Shown here: positions 11,576 to 23,584 of the stretch, one piece after another | Layout: each line of letters opens with the position of its first letter | Numbering within the stretch: position 1 is the first letter of the stretch | DNA from: Lamellibrachia columna | Lineage: Eukaryota; Annelida; Polychaeta; Sabellida; Siboglinidae | Direction of reading: 5' to 3' | Length of the DNA: 64,000 nt | Assembly: GCA_963662155.1 (NCBI GenBank) | Contig: OY759269.1 | Span: forward strand, 6,925,855-6,989,854 | Made by a program: the position numbers and the translations under genes | Notes under the pieces: generated by a model | What the model was told of the DNA's origin: nothing | The model's input: only the letters and a program-made list of their open reading frames with translations | Databases searched by the model: none

Positions 11576-12296
11576 CACGGTTGTAAAAAATCATGATTTT
11601 TTTTTCATAATTTTTTTTTTAAACACATTTTATTTTTATTTTTTTAATCTGGTATATAGACATTTATATAGATGTTTATATTTATAAACTCTTTCAAACG
11701 TGTTCTATTCAAATTGATTTGGGTACTTGTCTTAATAGAGGGTACATGATTTTTGCTTATATAAAGACTTTAGACAATGTGCACAAGGCCTCACCCCCTG
11801 TAGTTGCATAATCTGTTTTGGAAAGGAAAGCATGCTGTGCGTTTGTGGCTGTTGCAGTGATAATTATTGTTTGCTGAGAGGGTGGATTAGCACCTGTCCA
11901 GGGCTCTGTGTACTCTAAGGATCTCCAACAAGACTGCAAACTGGTACAGTATTAAACAATTGTAGCCCAGACTGTCTCACTTGAGTCTACATACTGAATT
12001 GGTAACAACTAGCACAAGCTCTAAGTGGACTTAAACATACACAATGTCATAAAATATTTGACTATCAGGCTATCTGGTGTCAATACAGCTACACAAGTGT
12101 GCGCACTTTGTGCTTTTGCATTAAAAAACATACAAAACTTTGTTGATCTCAATGCTTGTAAACAATTATTTGTGTTAAATTCATATAAATCAGTGATTAA
12201 AAAAATCGGAAGTCAAAAAAATCATAAATCTATGATTTCTTTTTGAGTGATTTAAATCAATGATTTAAATCAAATGATTTAAATCAAACAACCCTA
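11576..12296 (-). mobile_element. hAT-type MITE inside the minisatellite
   Basis: 721-bp non-autonomous element flanked by a perfect 8-bp target-site duplication GCCACTGG (11568-11575 and 12297-12304). Terminal repeats are mutated forms of CAGGGTTG. Subterminal regions contain repeated gatttaaatca words. Inverted relative to the copy at 63155-63906. Confidence 0.85.
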
Positions 12297-12678
12297 GCCA
12301 CTGGCACTGTCTGTGCTACTGTGGCACTGCCACTGGCACTGTCTGTGCTACTGTGGCACTGCCACTGGCACTGTCTGTGGCACTGCCACTGGCACTGTCT
12401 GTGCTACTGTGGCACTGTCACTGGCACTGCCACTGGCACTGTCTGTGCTACTGTGGCACTGCCACTGGCACTGTCTGTGCTACTGTGGCACTGCCACTGG
12501 CACTGTCTGTGCTACTGTGGCACTGCCACTGGCACTGTCTGTGCTACTGTGGCACTGCCACTGGCACTGCCACTGGCACTGTCTGTGCTACTGTGGCACT
12601 GCCACTGGCACTGTCTGTGCTACTGTGGCACTGCCACTGGCACTGTCTGTGCTACTGTGGCACTGTCACTGGCACGTT
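12297..12678 (+). repeat. 32-bp minisatellite, right block
   Basis: Continuation of the 11157-11575 array after the MITE, with more homogeneous units. The unique flank at 12671-12694 reappears inverted at 41164-41187, so array and flank travel together. Confidence 0.95.
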
Positions 12679-13728
12679 CTCAATTATTCACTCCAAATCG
12701 AAGCCTCCAAAGTGCACAGCCAAATACCACATCAATCAGAATGTCTTGTCACATTATATTGTCAATTGGATTGTCTGCCTTTTTAAAATTAGTATCACCA
12801 GTATGAAGTAAATTGGCGTAATATCCTTTAAAAAATGTCAAACTAAGTTGAAGTTTTTTATTCTCTAATGCCATACAATGGTGTACGAGATAAATGTACA
12901 ATACCAAGAGTACAAATAATAACAACAGTCAATGTTAGTTAAACTTACCAATTATTATTTTGATCAACTTACACATTCTTATTAGTTTATTTAAACTATG
13001 AATATTAAACAACACAGACAACTTGAAAGAATTAGGGTGATTAATAAAATGTCTTGTCAGAAATCTATTTCTTTTATCTCTTAAAGTGTCACATTGAAAC
13101 AATAGATGAAATTCATCCCTAATCTAATTTCTATTACACAAAGTACAATACCTTTCATTTCTATCAATATTGAACCATCTGCCTGTTTCAAGAGGCAGTT
13201 TTGTGTTTCCCAGCCTAAACTGGGTAAAAAGAATTCTTAATCTCTCCGGTAACAATGTCAAATATGATTCAATTATTTATACATTTTTGATTGATGACAG
13301 TAAGAAAGTGCAAAATGTTAGAAAGACCACTTTCTAATAAAATATTTTGAACAGTTTTTATCCAAGGTGATTCATACTCACTGTTATTATTTAAGTTGAG
13401 TAATAATCTGTACATTATCACTGACAAGTTTGAATCTTTTCCTTGTGCTAGCTTAATCCAGAAATTAGCCATCCTTTGCTTAATTTGTATCACTAGTGGT
13501 GGTCTGCCTAGTTCGCCATATATCAGTAGATTTGTTGACATGTAATACCATTCTACAGAATTCCAAGTGAAGTTTTTTAATGATATCACAATTCTCACAC
13601 CCCCATACTTTATATGATCAAATAGTTGAAATATTATATCAATTGGAAAAAGTACAAAAACAAACATCAATGTCTGTTCCAATGAAAGATAATGTAGGAA
13701 TTTTACGGGTTTTACCTTTAGAAATTAA

Positions 13729-14126
13729 ACTTTAGTTTTAGTTGTATTAATTTTTCATGATCATAAATCACAATAATGAGATACTGTATTTAAGCAATCC
13801 TGAAGTTCAGCGGCTGACTCCGCCATTATGATAATATCATCAGCATACAATAATAGATACAATTTTAGGAAAACATGTACATCATTAGTTTGAAGTTTGT
13901 CATTAATGAGATCAGAAACTATAGTCAACTTTAGTTTTAGTTGTATTAATTTTTCATGATCATAAATCACAATAATGAGATACTGTATTTAAGCAATCCT
14001 GAAGTTCAGCAGCTGACTCCGCCATTATGATAATATCATCAGCATACAATAATAGATACAATTTTAGGAAAACATGTACATCATTAGTTTGAAGTTTGTC
14101 ATTAATGAGATCAGAAACTATAGTCA
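13729..14126 (-). repeat. Two-copy 199-bp tandem duplication over the RT YADD motif
   Basis: 13729-13927 and 13928-14126 are nearly identical direct copies, each containing the YADDIIIM catalytic block and the segment LINDKLQTNDVHVFLKLYLL. It is an early-stage tandem duplication inside a LINE coding region. Confidence 0.9.
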
Positions 14127-14377
14127 AACCATTAAAAGATTTTCTAAGAAAGTCTTTCATGTCATTAAGAAATATTGCAAATAACAATGGCAAGAGATTC
14201 TCCCCCTGCCGTACCCCTTGATTGCATTCAAAGAAGTCAGACATAAAACTACTTGTTGTATATTACATTTAACTCTCTACCATTAATATTATGGTTTATG
14301 AGTTTACTCCACAAAGCAGGTACATTTATAGTATCAAAAGCTTTACTGTACTCTGTGAAATTGCAGTACAGCTTAAA

Positions 14378-15565
14378 CAGGGCTGGGTCCAATTATGTAA
14401 TTGTAATTGCAATTGTAATTGATTACAGCAAAATGCTGTAATTGAAATTGACTTCGGTTTATAAATTCTGCTGTAATTGTAATTGAAATATGTTGTGTAA
14501 TTTCATCAATTACAATCAATTACAGTATTTTTTTGTATAACAAATTACCAGAAAAAACTCTACAAAAATATAAATACTCTCTCACACAAATTGGAAATCA
14601 AGATCTTAATTATAACACCTGCAGGACCTGCTCATATAATCATAGGTATATTCAGATATAACAAGTGCACCAACAGAATACCTTGATCTGGCCTTCCTAA
14701 GCAATGTTTAATTGCAATCTGCCAGAAGACAGTTCACACCTGGCTTCCAAATATGCCAAAAGGCATCACCATTTTTCTTTGATTCTGTAATCTTCTATCA
14801 GGGAAGGGCCAGGTGGTGGTTTCTGTTGATACAGTACTTAGATGTAATTGACACTGCCAAAGTCAGTAAATAAGCTCAATTGAGATTGAGCTACAACCCA
14901 CAAGTTTATTAGGTAAGAATACTCACTGGGCTTGAAGCCAAGAGACTCATGGTAGGCAAACTAGGGTACAACCTCAAAACACAACTGCCAAGTAAACCAA
15001 TCTGGGTATAACAGAGTAGACAGAATCGGTATACACCAAGGAGTATACACAAAACCCCTCAGGACGTATCTTGATGTAAACATTGTTAATGTACTGGTAT
15101 GAATTGTTTGTGGTTACACTTTATGAGTGGAATTGCTTTGAAATGGCTTAGTAGATCGGAGAGACTCATTCGGATTTCAAATGGTTGTGGCCTTTGTTTA
15201 TAGTTGTACTGTACTCCGCGTAATTAAACTTTAATTAATGAACCAAGCAAACATTACATTGTATTTATAAAGAACAATAATATTTGTCTAGCTAACTGTA
15301 TATGAAATCATGAAGTCACGGTTCAACAAAATGTACAAACATTTCATTATATTTGTTTGTCAATCGTACTATTCGCGCACACAATCAGCAACACACAAGC
15401 TACATAAATTAATTAACAAATGGCTCTCCATAATACAAATGTAATTGTAATTGAAATGGTGTAATTGTAATTGATTTGAAAATTTTTGAAGTGTAATTGT
15501 AATTGAGCTGAAAAATTGAAAGTATTTGTAATTGATTTGCTTTTGTGTAATTATACCCAGCCCTG
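14378..15565. mobile_element. MITE with CAGGGCTGGGT terminal inverted repeats
   Basis: Begins CAGGGCTGGGT and ends ACCCAGCCCTG, splitting the LINE RT. The termini are packed with tgtaattgtaattg words, as subterminal repeats. Length about 1.19 kb with no coding signal. hAT-like termini are suggested, but no exact 8-bp target duplication was found. Confidence 0.75.
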
Positions 15566-15590
15566 AGTCAGCTTTTTACCTGTTGATAAG

Positions 15591-15621
<31 letters not shown>
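15591..15621. repeat. (TA)n microsatellite
   Basis: Uninterrupted alternating t/a of about 30 bp within the LINE remnant. Confidence 0.9.
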
Positions 15622-16378
15622 ATCAAGCCTTTAAAAACAAATATATGATCTAAAGTGGAATAACCTTTCGTAAATCCTGCTTGTTCTTCTGTCATATTCA
15701 TGTTATCTGAATACTCATTCATCCTGTTATTTTGTACAGATGTAAACAGTTTGCCAAGACAACTGAGGATTGTTATTCCTCTGTAATTATTTGCATCTGC
15801 AACAGAACCTTCATTTTTATAAATTGGCTTAATAAATCCACACGTCCATGACTTAGGAATAAAAAATTATTCTAAAACCAAATTGAATAATGTTGTAAAT
15901 ACAGATAACATTTTAGGAGTGGAAGCTTTAAGAAATTAATTAATTATTAGATCTGAACTACATGCCTTGTTATTTTTTAAATTAAGATTCTCGCAACTAT
16001 GTCTGCCTTCTTTGCTTTGGTGTTTCCCAGTATTCCCCAAGATACTGACATCATTGTCGCTGGCAAGGAAGAAGTAGTTTGTCACAATTATATTTTATAT
16101 CAAATTAGCATAGATTAATCATTTATTATATATTGTAATGTACATCACTAATACAGTCCAGCCATAGTCAGCGGGGTGGGGCTAATAACTTGCACATTTT
16201 GGGTAAACGAGTCAGCGGGAAGCATTTCGAGGCGTTAAGGCTTTAATTTCGAACACTGAGGTAGGTTCATTTTGTGCGAAAGAGTGTGAAACGAGCCATG
16301 CAAAAATGTAAAACATTATAATGGTAGCAAATGCTGTGCCGAAATAGTTGCGGTCTAACCCCATTCATCATCTAGTTC

Positions 16379-16851
16379 CGAGCTGCTGACACCGCTAAAA
16401 CAACTGCGGTCTAACCCCATTCGTCATCTAGTTCGTCAGCCCTTGGTTCCGAACTGCTGACAGCGCTGACACTAACGTCTGCATTAACGGAGAACGAATT
16501 TAACCATGGCGATTTCACATACTTAACGCCATGTGATTCTATGTCACAAACGTTTTTATGTTGTTCTATAGTAATAGTACAGACGTTTTTACGTTATTCA
16601 GTAGACGAACACTGATGGACTCTCGATAAGCCAATGGCTTCCTTGTCAATTTGACATCTGGTCCTTTGGCTTGGATGGCAAATCTGGTTAAATCTTGTTA
16701 AATATTATTATCCTGTTCGTGTTACATCACACGTACAACTTACGTTTCCGAGACGAGTTTCCCATGTAGTAGTGTACGCGGAGTGGGCGTCATTCGCCGG
16801 CAAACTAATATGTGCTGCCACCTGTCGAGTTTGATAGAAACAACATATATG
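16379..16851 (+). repeat. Dispersed repeat, copy 1, carrying a CR1 tail
   Basis: Reverse-complement match to 40108-40437, including the gctgctgacaccgct end and the cctgtcgagtttgatagaaa end. This copy has a CR1 3' end inserted at 16616; the other copy is empty at that point. A short internal duplication (aactgcggtctaaccccatt) lies at the left edge. Likely non-autonomous transposon, class unknown. Confidence 0.7.
16616..16706 (+). mobile_element. CR1-like LINE 3' end
   Basis: Very short, 5'-truncated insertion consisting of the 3' UTR (ctcgataagccaatggcttc) and the aatcttgttaaat tail. Confidence 0.7.
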
Positions 16852-17159
16852 TGAAGTGAAGTTTATTTGTTTAGATCATACATACAGAGTCAAATAACCG
16901 TTTGTACATATTTTACATAGTTTTGATGATCCAGGGAGGCCTGCACTAAGACCTGAGAGATCGCTATCGTACAAGCCTCCCTATGACTACGTATGGCGCA
17001 GTAATCAGTATTACTGCTGTTTGACTAGAGTGTACATATATAAATAGATGTAGGGTTGCTAACTTTGCCTACAAATATAACAGTGCTAATAATACTAACA
17101 AATAATACTAGCAAAAATACATATGTGCAAATAATGTGAATACTATATATATATTTCTT

Positions 17160-18905
17160 GCTTATACTTACTTAGTCCTCTTCATGCCCACTGGCATATA
17201 GGGTAGAAACAAGGGTCCTCTACCTCTTTCTGTCTGCACCTGTTTTGCAGCCTGGCCCCAGCTTAGCTGTATCTGTTCGAGTTCTTCTTCCGCAGTTATC
17301 CTCCATGCATATGTACGTAGTATCCTCCAGAAGCTGTCTCTGTGTATGAACTCCATATGTACATAGTATCCTCCAGAAGCTGTCTCTGTGTAAGAACTCC
17401 ATATGATCGTAGTATCCTCCAGAGGCTGTCTCTGTGTATGAACTCCATATGTACGTAGTATCCTCCAGAAGCTGTCTCTGTGTAAGAACTCCATATGTAC
17501 GTAGTATCCTCCAGAGGCTGTCTCTGTGTATGAACTCCATATGTACGTAGTATCCTCCAGAAGCTGTCTCTGTGTAAGAACTCCATATGATCGTAGTATC
17601 CTCCAGAGGCTGTCTCTGTGTATGAACTCCATATGTACGTAGTATCCTCCAGAAGCTGTCTCTGTGTAAGAACTCCATATGATCGTAGTATCCTCCAGAG
17701 GCTGTCTGTGTGTAAGAACTCCATATGATCGTAGTATCCTCCAGAGGCTGTCTCTGTGTATGAACTCCATATGTACGTAGTATCCTCCAGAGGCTGTCTT
17801 TGTGTATGAACTCCATATGTACGTAGTATCCTCCAGAAGCTGTCTCTGTGTAAGAACTCCATATGATCGTAGTATCCTCCAGAGGCTGTCTGTGTGTATG
17901 AACTCCATATGTACGTAGTATCCTCCAGAGGCTGTCTCTGTGTATGAACTCCATATGTACGTAGTATCCTCCAGAGGCTGTCTCTGTGTATGAACTCCAT
18001 ATGTACGTAGTATCCTCCAGAGGCTGTCTCTGTGTATGAACTCCATATGTACGTAGTATCCTCCAGAGGCTGTCTCTGTGTATGAACTCCATATGTATGT
18101 AGTATCCTCCAGAAGCTGTCTCTGTGTAAGAACTCCATATGATCGTAGTATCCTCCAGAGGCTGTCTCTGTGTATGAACTCCATATGTATGTAGTATCCT
18201 CCAGAGGCTGTCTCTGTGTATGAACTCCATATGTATGAAGTATCCTCCAGAGGCTGTCTGTGTGTATGAACTCCATATGTACGTAGTATCCTCCAGAGGC
18301 TGTATGTGTGTATGAACTCTATATGTACGTAGTATCCTCCAGAGGCTGTCTGTGTGTATGAACTCCATATGTACGTAGTATCCTCCAGAGGCTGTCTCTG
18401 TGTATGAACTCCATATGTACGTAGTATCCTCCAGAAGCTGTCTCTGTGTAAGAACTCCATATGATCGTAGTATCCTCCAGAGGCTGTCTGTGTGTATGAA
18501 CTCCATATGTACGTAGTATCCTCCAGAGGCTGTCTCTGTGTATGAACTCCATATGTACGTAGTATCCTCCAGAGGCTGTCTCTGTGTATGAACTCCATAT
18601 GTACGTAGTATCCTCCAGAGGCTGTCTCTGTGTATGAACTCCATATGTACGTAGTATCCTCCAGAGGCTGTCTCTGTGTATGAACTCCATATGTACGTAG
18701 TATCCTCCAGAGGCTGTCTCTGTGTATGAACTCCATATGTACGTAGTATCCTCCAGAGGCTGTCTCTGTGTATGAACTCCATATGTACGTAGTATCCTCC
18801 AGAGGCTGTCTCTGTGTATGAACTCCATATGTACGTAGTATCCTCCAGAGGATGTCTTTGTTTATGCTATCAAAGGCTTTTTTAAAGTCTACAAAGTGTA
18901 TACAT
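17160..18905 (-). pseudogene. RTE-like LINE remnant rebuilt around a 46-bp array
   Basis: The high-coordinate end encodes HFVDFKKAFDSINKDILW followed by RILRTYGV, the RT core block around the first catalytic Asp. The low-coordinate end encodes AEEELEQIQLSWGQAAKQVQ and a short tail, matching the C-terminus of RTE-type LINEs (compare [20 protein letters not shown] at 56.4 kb). Everything between has been replaced by a minisatellite whose unit is the RT codons around LWRILRTYGV. The rest of the RT, including the second catalytic motif, is gone. Confidence 0.7.
17309..18853 (-). repeat. 46-bp coding-derived minisatellite, about 33 copies
   Basis: 46-bp units (46 = 1 mod 3), so three units make one 46-residue cycle. 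None of the three minus frames contains a stop, which produces apparent proteins of up to 624 residues. Two main unit variants (with atgtacgtag or atgatcgtag) alternate irregularly. Confidence 0.95.
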
Positions 18906-19798
18906 AAAAGATGTAAAGTTAACATAACTATATTATACTTTGAGCTCACGAATATACGTAAAAAATTCCAGATTCGGGAGGGGGGGAGTAAGTGCTGCGG
19001 ACGCCCATGCATGCAGATCACAAGTGACAGCGCGAACGTCAATTTCGATCGGTTCAGTTTCCCTTACGTCACGACCACCCTGGCTATGGCACTATCGGTG
19101 GTGCCACACGATTTCCGTGGCTGTTCTTGCGCATAGTTTAACTGTTGCTTAATTTTAGCTGAGGTTATTTTAGTTTATTAATTAACATAATATAACATTG
19201 CAGTTCACTGTACCGTTGTGTCATCTAGTGCCGTTGTTAGATTAGGTGTGTATTGATGGGACCTGCTGCGCATTGCTAAGTTTATGTAGCAATAGAAAAA
19301 ACACATAATAATTATGGTTGGTAAAATGGCAATGCCCTTTAATTACATATAGTAAAACAGTGATATGCATGACAATGGGCACTGCCGACGACCTAACTAG
19401 ATATTAAAAGCAATTCCCATTTCCTAGTAACAATGAGTTGAACATATCTGTCGATGGGGATTGCCAATAATTAACTAGCCAAGCTTAATAAATGTGGGGC
19501 CCAGAAAGCACCCGTACACACCCCACAGAAAGTGCAGCAGACTCCAACGATAACAGTGGTTCCTGGGCAGGGCAGCAGCTCACTGCCTCCTGTGAGGAGT
19601 GCGGGCCAACCTCGCATTAAAAACCTCAAACGTCATTTATGGAACAAGAGAGGACCAAAGATGAGGAAGTTGCACGACTAGTGGTATGCGCCGTCGTGCG
19701 TTGATTCAATAATAAATCCACACAAAGCCTAAGAAATGTATAAAATTGGGCAGCTGCGGCCAAAGCGAAAACACGACAAACCAAAAAAATAAAATTCT
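18906..19798. other. Unassigned sequence
   Basis: Short G-run at 18980 and mixed-composition sequence. A conserved-looking non-repetitive stretch at 19490-19720 gives short frames but no recognised family. Confidence 0.4.
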
Positions 19799-19872
19799 AG
19801 CTGGTGCGAGCTGGTGGCCAGATATAAGCTAGTGGCCAGATATAAGCTAGTGGCCAGATATAAGCTGGCGGG
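19799..19872. repeat. 18-bp minisatellite, about 4 copies
   Basis: Tandem units of gctagtggccagatataa. Confidence 0.9.
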
Positions 19873-20030
19873 AGAATTAGACACAATTCGAGAAAAACAA
19901 TTTGTGAACTCCCTTGAAAAACCGTGAAGCCCGTTTGGAAGACTCCGCACACCAGGTCGGATGCCGTAACCCCCCCCCCCGTCACTGTCTCAGGGAAAGC
20001 CTAGTAATGAAGAAACATAAGCAATTGCCA

Positions 20031-20094
20031 TAGAGTATACATAGAGTATACATAGAGTATACATAGAGTATACATAGAGTATACATGCAGTAGC
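20031..20094. repeat. 11-bp minisatellite, 5 copies
   Basis: Tandem agagtatacat units. Confidence 0.95.
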
Positions 20095-20582
20095 TGTGAC
20101 TGACGAGTCGGCCTACGACTGAGTAAAGTATGACAGCGTGCCGCGAGAGAGATCCCCGCATCCCGCTCCCGGCCCAAAGCCGGAAAGCAGGACACGTGGA
20201 CACGCTCTCTCTACCTCCTTGACTCAAATTGATGACAAGCTGGGCATGCCTCAGAGCCACCAGATGCTCACATCGCTAATAGCATAAACAGAAAGTATAC
20301 ACGTACCTGCCAGTTATTAGTATCACTGCATATATACACGTAGCACATAATACATACATACTTATATACATATGCAACTCACGGAAGTGACTCAAAGTGT
20401 TAGTTGATACAGCGGTAGTGGGAATAATAGAGTATATATTATTAAGATAAGTTCCTCCGAACAGTGGGTTTGCAACAAGGGGATTGTCCGGTATTGTACC
20501 CCAACCCCCGGCCAACAGCTGAAGAGCTGGGCAAACACCAAATAACTTGAAACCCCCCACCGAAAAGGAAGAGAAGGAAAGC

Positions 20583-20623
20583 TGCACGCCTCCCAACGCC
20601 TCCCAACGCCTCCCAACGCCAGG
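20583..20623. repeat. 10-bp repeat, 3-4 copies
   Basis: Tandem cgcctcccaa at the 3' end of the recombinase region. Confidence 0.85.
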
Positions 20624-20910
20624 CTGAAAAATATATGGCAATGAAAGCTCACAGTGTTTCGAAAGAGGTGATACGAATATATTTTTTGGAAAGTGGAAGA
20701 TACCCAACGGCCCATCCGTTGGATCTGTGAGTCGGAATACCCCTGAGCTGAGGCGTGAGTAGCTGGCCCGATACGGAAGCTGTGTGCTTTTATATTGAGT
20801 TGATGGAGAGAAGCCCAAGATAACGAGCCAGACAGCCAGGAATTTAGCTGTGAAGGGGTGGTAAGGGATAGATCCGGCCCACAGAACAAAGGGCCTTCAC
20901 TTTGGCCCCT

Positions 20911-21697
20911 CCTGGCAGTGAACAGAGAGAGCGCCGCCACTGGGCAGTAGGCGTTCTGTGAGCTGGCAGTGAACAGAGAGAGCGCCGCCACTGGGCAGTA
21001 GGCGTTCTGTGAGCTGGCAGTGAACAGAGAGAGAGAGCGCTGCCACTGGGCAGTAGGCGTTCTGTGAGCTGGCAGTGAAAAGAGAGAGCGCCGCCACTGG
21101 GCTGTAGGCGTTCTGTGAGCTGATAGTGAACAGAGAGAGCGCCGCCACTGGGCTGTAGGCGTTCTGTGAGCTGGTAGTGAACAGAGAGAGCGCCGCCACT
21201 GGGCTGTAGGCGTTCTGTGAGCTGGCAGTGAACAGAGAGAGCGCCGCCACTGGGCTGTAGGCGTTCTGTGAGCTGGCAGTGAACAGAGAGAGCGCCGCCA
21301 CTGGGCTGTAGGCGTTCTGTGAGCTGGCAGTGAACAGAGAAAGCGCCGCCACTGGGCTGTAGGCGTTCTGTGAGCTGGCAGTGAACAGAGAGAGCGCCGC
21401 CACTGGGCAGTAGGCGTTCTGTGAGCTGGTAGTGAACAGAGAGAGCGCCGCCACTGGGCTGTAGGCGTTATGTGAGCTGGTAGTGAACAGAGAGAGAGAG
21501 AGCGCCGCCACTGGGCAGTAGGCGTTCTGTGAGCTGGTAGTGAACAGAGAGAGCGCCGCCACTGGGCTGTAGGCGTTCTGTGAGCTGGTAGTGAACAGAG
21601 AGAGAGAGCGCCGCCACTGGGCTGTAGGCGTTCTGTGAGCTGGCAGTGAACAGAGAGAGCGCCGCCACTGGGCAGTAGGCGTTCTGTGAGCTGGGAA
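20911..21697 (-). repeat. 51-bp minisatellite from recombinase codons, about 15 copies
   Basis: Unit encodes SSQNAYCPVAALSLFT, which appears once as genuine recombinase sequence at both edges (ISIPSSQNAYCPVAAL and CPVAALSLFTARRGQ). 51 bp is a multiple of 3; sporadic gaga insertions shift the frame between units. Confidence 0.92.
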
Positions 21698-22033
21698 TGG
21701 AAATAGAGATGTGCGAACCAAAGTGATGTTTTGCCTGTTGGAAAACTATGATGAGGGAGTCCGAAAGTACCGAAAGTTGTGACAAATTAATGTTATTGCG
21801 GGAATTAGTGACTTCCCCGATGCGAAGGAAAGCATGAAACATGACTCGGTAGATAGCTCGGACTAAACAAGCATGATAGGATGTCTGGGTCACATGACAC
21901 GTGGAGTTGCACATCGCGTGTAATATGGGTACAGTAATGGGGAGCCTAGAGCCAACATGGGAAAATTCCTTGTGTGCCCCAAGGAGGATGCGCCGGACTA
22001 GAAAGTCACCCGTTGGATCCGGGAGGTAAAATA

Positions 22034-22888
22034 CTGAGGAGATGGCCGACATACGTGAAGTAAGAGAGGCCGACGATGAGCCGTTACGGAGGAGATGGCC
22101 GACATACGTGAAGTGAGAGAGGTCGACGATGAGCCGTTACGGAGGAGATGGCCGACATACGTGAAGTGAGAGAGGCCGACGATGAGCCGTTACTGAGGAG
22201 ATGGCCGACATACGTGAAGTGAGAGAGGCCGACGATGAGCCGTTACTGAGGAGATGGCCGACATACGTGAAGTGAGAGAGGCCGACGATGAGCCGTTACG
22301 GAGGGGATGGCCGACATACGTGAAGCGAGAGAGGCCGACGATGAGCCGTTACGGAGGAGATGGCCGACATACGTGAAGTGAGAGAGGCCGACGATGAGCC
22401 GTTACGGAGGAGATGGCCGACATACGTGAAGTGAGAGAGGCCGACGATGAGCCGTTACGGAGGAGATGGCCGACATACGTGAAGCGAGAGAGGCCGACGA
22501 TGAGCCGTTACGGAGGAGATGGCCGACATACGTGAAGCGAGAGAGGCCGACGATGAGCCGTTACTGAGGAGATGGCCGACATACGTGAAGTGAGAGAGGC
22601 CGACGATGAGCCGTTACGGAGGAGATGGCCGACATACGTGAAGTGAGAGAGGCCGACGATGAGCCGTTACGGAGGAGATGACCGACATACGTGAAGTGAG
22701 AGAGGCCGACGATGAGCCGTTACTGAGGAGATGGCCGACATACGTGAAGTAAGAGAGGCCAGCGATGAGCCGTTACTGAGGAGATGGCCGACATACGTGA
22801 AGTAAGAGAGGCTGGCGATGAGCCGTTACTGAGGAGATGGCCGACATACGTGAAGTAAGAGAGGCCGGCGATGAGCCGTTACGGACGA
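22034..22888 (-). repeat. 53-bp minisatellite from recombinase codons, about 16 copies
   Basis: Unit contains cgtatgtcggccatctcc, the codons for RMSAIS in the recombinase N-terminal domain. The genuine single-copy sequence is found at both edges. Single-base variants (gttacg/gttact, gtgaag c/t) mark sub-families along the array. Confidence 0.92.
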
Positions 22889-23327
22889 GATGCGCTATAA
22901 ACGTACACAATAAAGGAATGGAGGAAGGAAACCATAGCTTCTCGGGGGAATAGATCACAGCAAAGTCATGTATCTGGGTTGCCCACTGCGAATACATCGC
23001 CCGGGTAGGAGCCAAAGATGCTGCAGTGAAGGCGCCTGCACTGTTCACCAAGGTAGGAATTCCGGTGACAAATGGTCTGGTCGCGATCGAGCCAAGGAGC
23101 CCTCTGGTGCGCGGCCTCGTTCTGGAAACGAGACAGGGCATCGGCGATAACATTAGTTTTTCCGGGAACATGTTTGGATGCAAAACGTATGTTGTGTCTC
23201 ATAAAAACTACAATCAGTTCTCTAATCAGGTTCATGATCGTGACGTCCGTTGACGTGTGAGAATTAATCACAGATACGACACTCATAAATATTTATTGTC
23301 ACACATAAACAGTAAAGGCGAGTTATC

Positions 23328-23492
23328 CAGACGAGTCGCCCATAAACGGACAGACGAGTCGCCCATAAACGGACAGACGAGTCGCCTATAAACGGACAGA
23401 CGAGTCGCCCATAAACGGACAGACGAGTCGCCCATAAACGGACAGACGAGTCGCCCATACACGGACAGACGAGTCGCCCATAAACGGACAGC
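23328..23492 (-). repeat. 23-bp minisatellite inside RNase H, about 7 copies
   Basis: Unit tccgtttatgggcgactcg plus ctg corresponds to the VRLWATR codons of the RNase H helix between the second and third catalytic acids. Confidence 0.92.
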
Positions 23493-23584
23493 TAGCACTA
23501 TAGTTAAAAGTTCCTTGCTCGCGATATTGCTGGCAGACCAATAACTGGGGAAGGATCCTTGGAACCACCGACTGCCTCAAATTG

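Larger units (their letters stand above)
12810..15990 (-). pseudogene. LINE reverse transcriptase remnant, split by a MITE
   Basis: Minus-strand non-LTR retrotransposon ORF2 fragments in order from high to low coordinate: IKPIYKNEGS and NNYRGITILSC with QAGFTKGYSTLDHIF (15.65-15.85 kb), then after an insertion FTEYSKAFDTIN (14.3 kb), NQGVRQGENLLPLLFAIFLN and the catalytic YADDIIIM (14.0-14.2 kb), then GGVRIV, IYGELGRPPL (13.3-13.7 kb) and a C-terminal Cys-rich piece CTLCN..IRDEFHLLFQCD (13.1 kb). Stops and frameshifts throughout. Clade not certain; it is not the CR1-like family of this window. Confidence 0.75.
20640..23183 (-). pseudogene. DIRS tyrosine recombinase (YR), split by two arrays
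   Basis: N-terminal SAM-like segment LAPTRAMYSQWATQIHDFA to LTSRMSAISSV (23.0 kb), then a 53-bp array, then FYLPDPTGDFLVRR and HAFLRIGEVTNS with the catalytic box A Arg (21.85 kb), then a 51-bp array over CPVAALSLFT, then GPLFCGPDLSLTT and the box B block HSFRIGPATHASAQGYSD, IQRMGRWVSS, with the expected Tyr in TFQKIY (about 20.67 kb). All signature residues R...HxxR...W...Y are present, but the frame is broken by the arrays. The function would be integration of the circular DNA copy. Confidence 0.8.

Noticed and set aside
12313..12811. Three overlapping Cys/Leu-rich ORFs of about 155 residues
   Set aside because: 32-bp array without stops in any plus frame; same for the frames at 11081-11596 and 41074-44251.
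17168..19042. Apparent 624-residue repeat protein and two overlapping long frames
   Set aside because: All three minus frames are open simply because the 46-bp unit has no stop in any phase; only the two ends carry real LINE sequence.
19971..19980. Poly-C run as a biological signal
   Set aside because: Simple homopolymer; may also be a sequencing length error.
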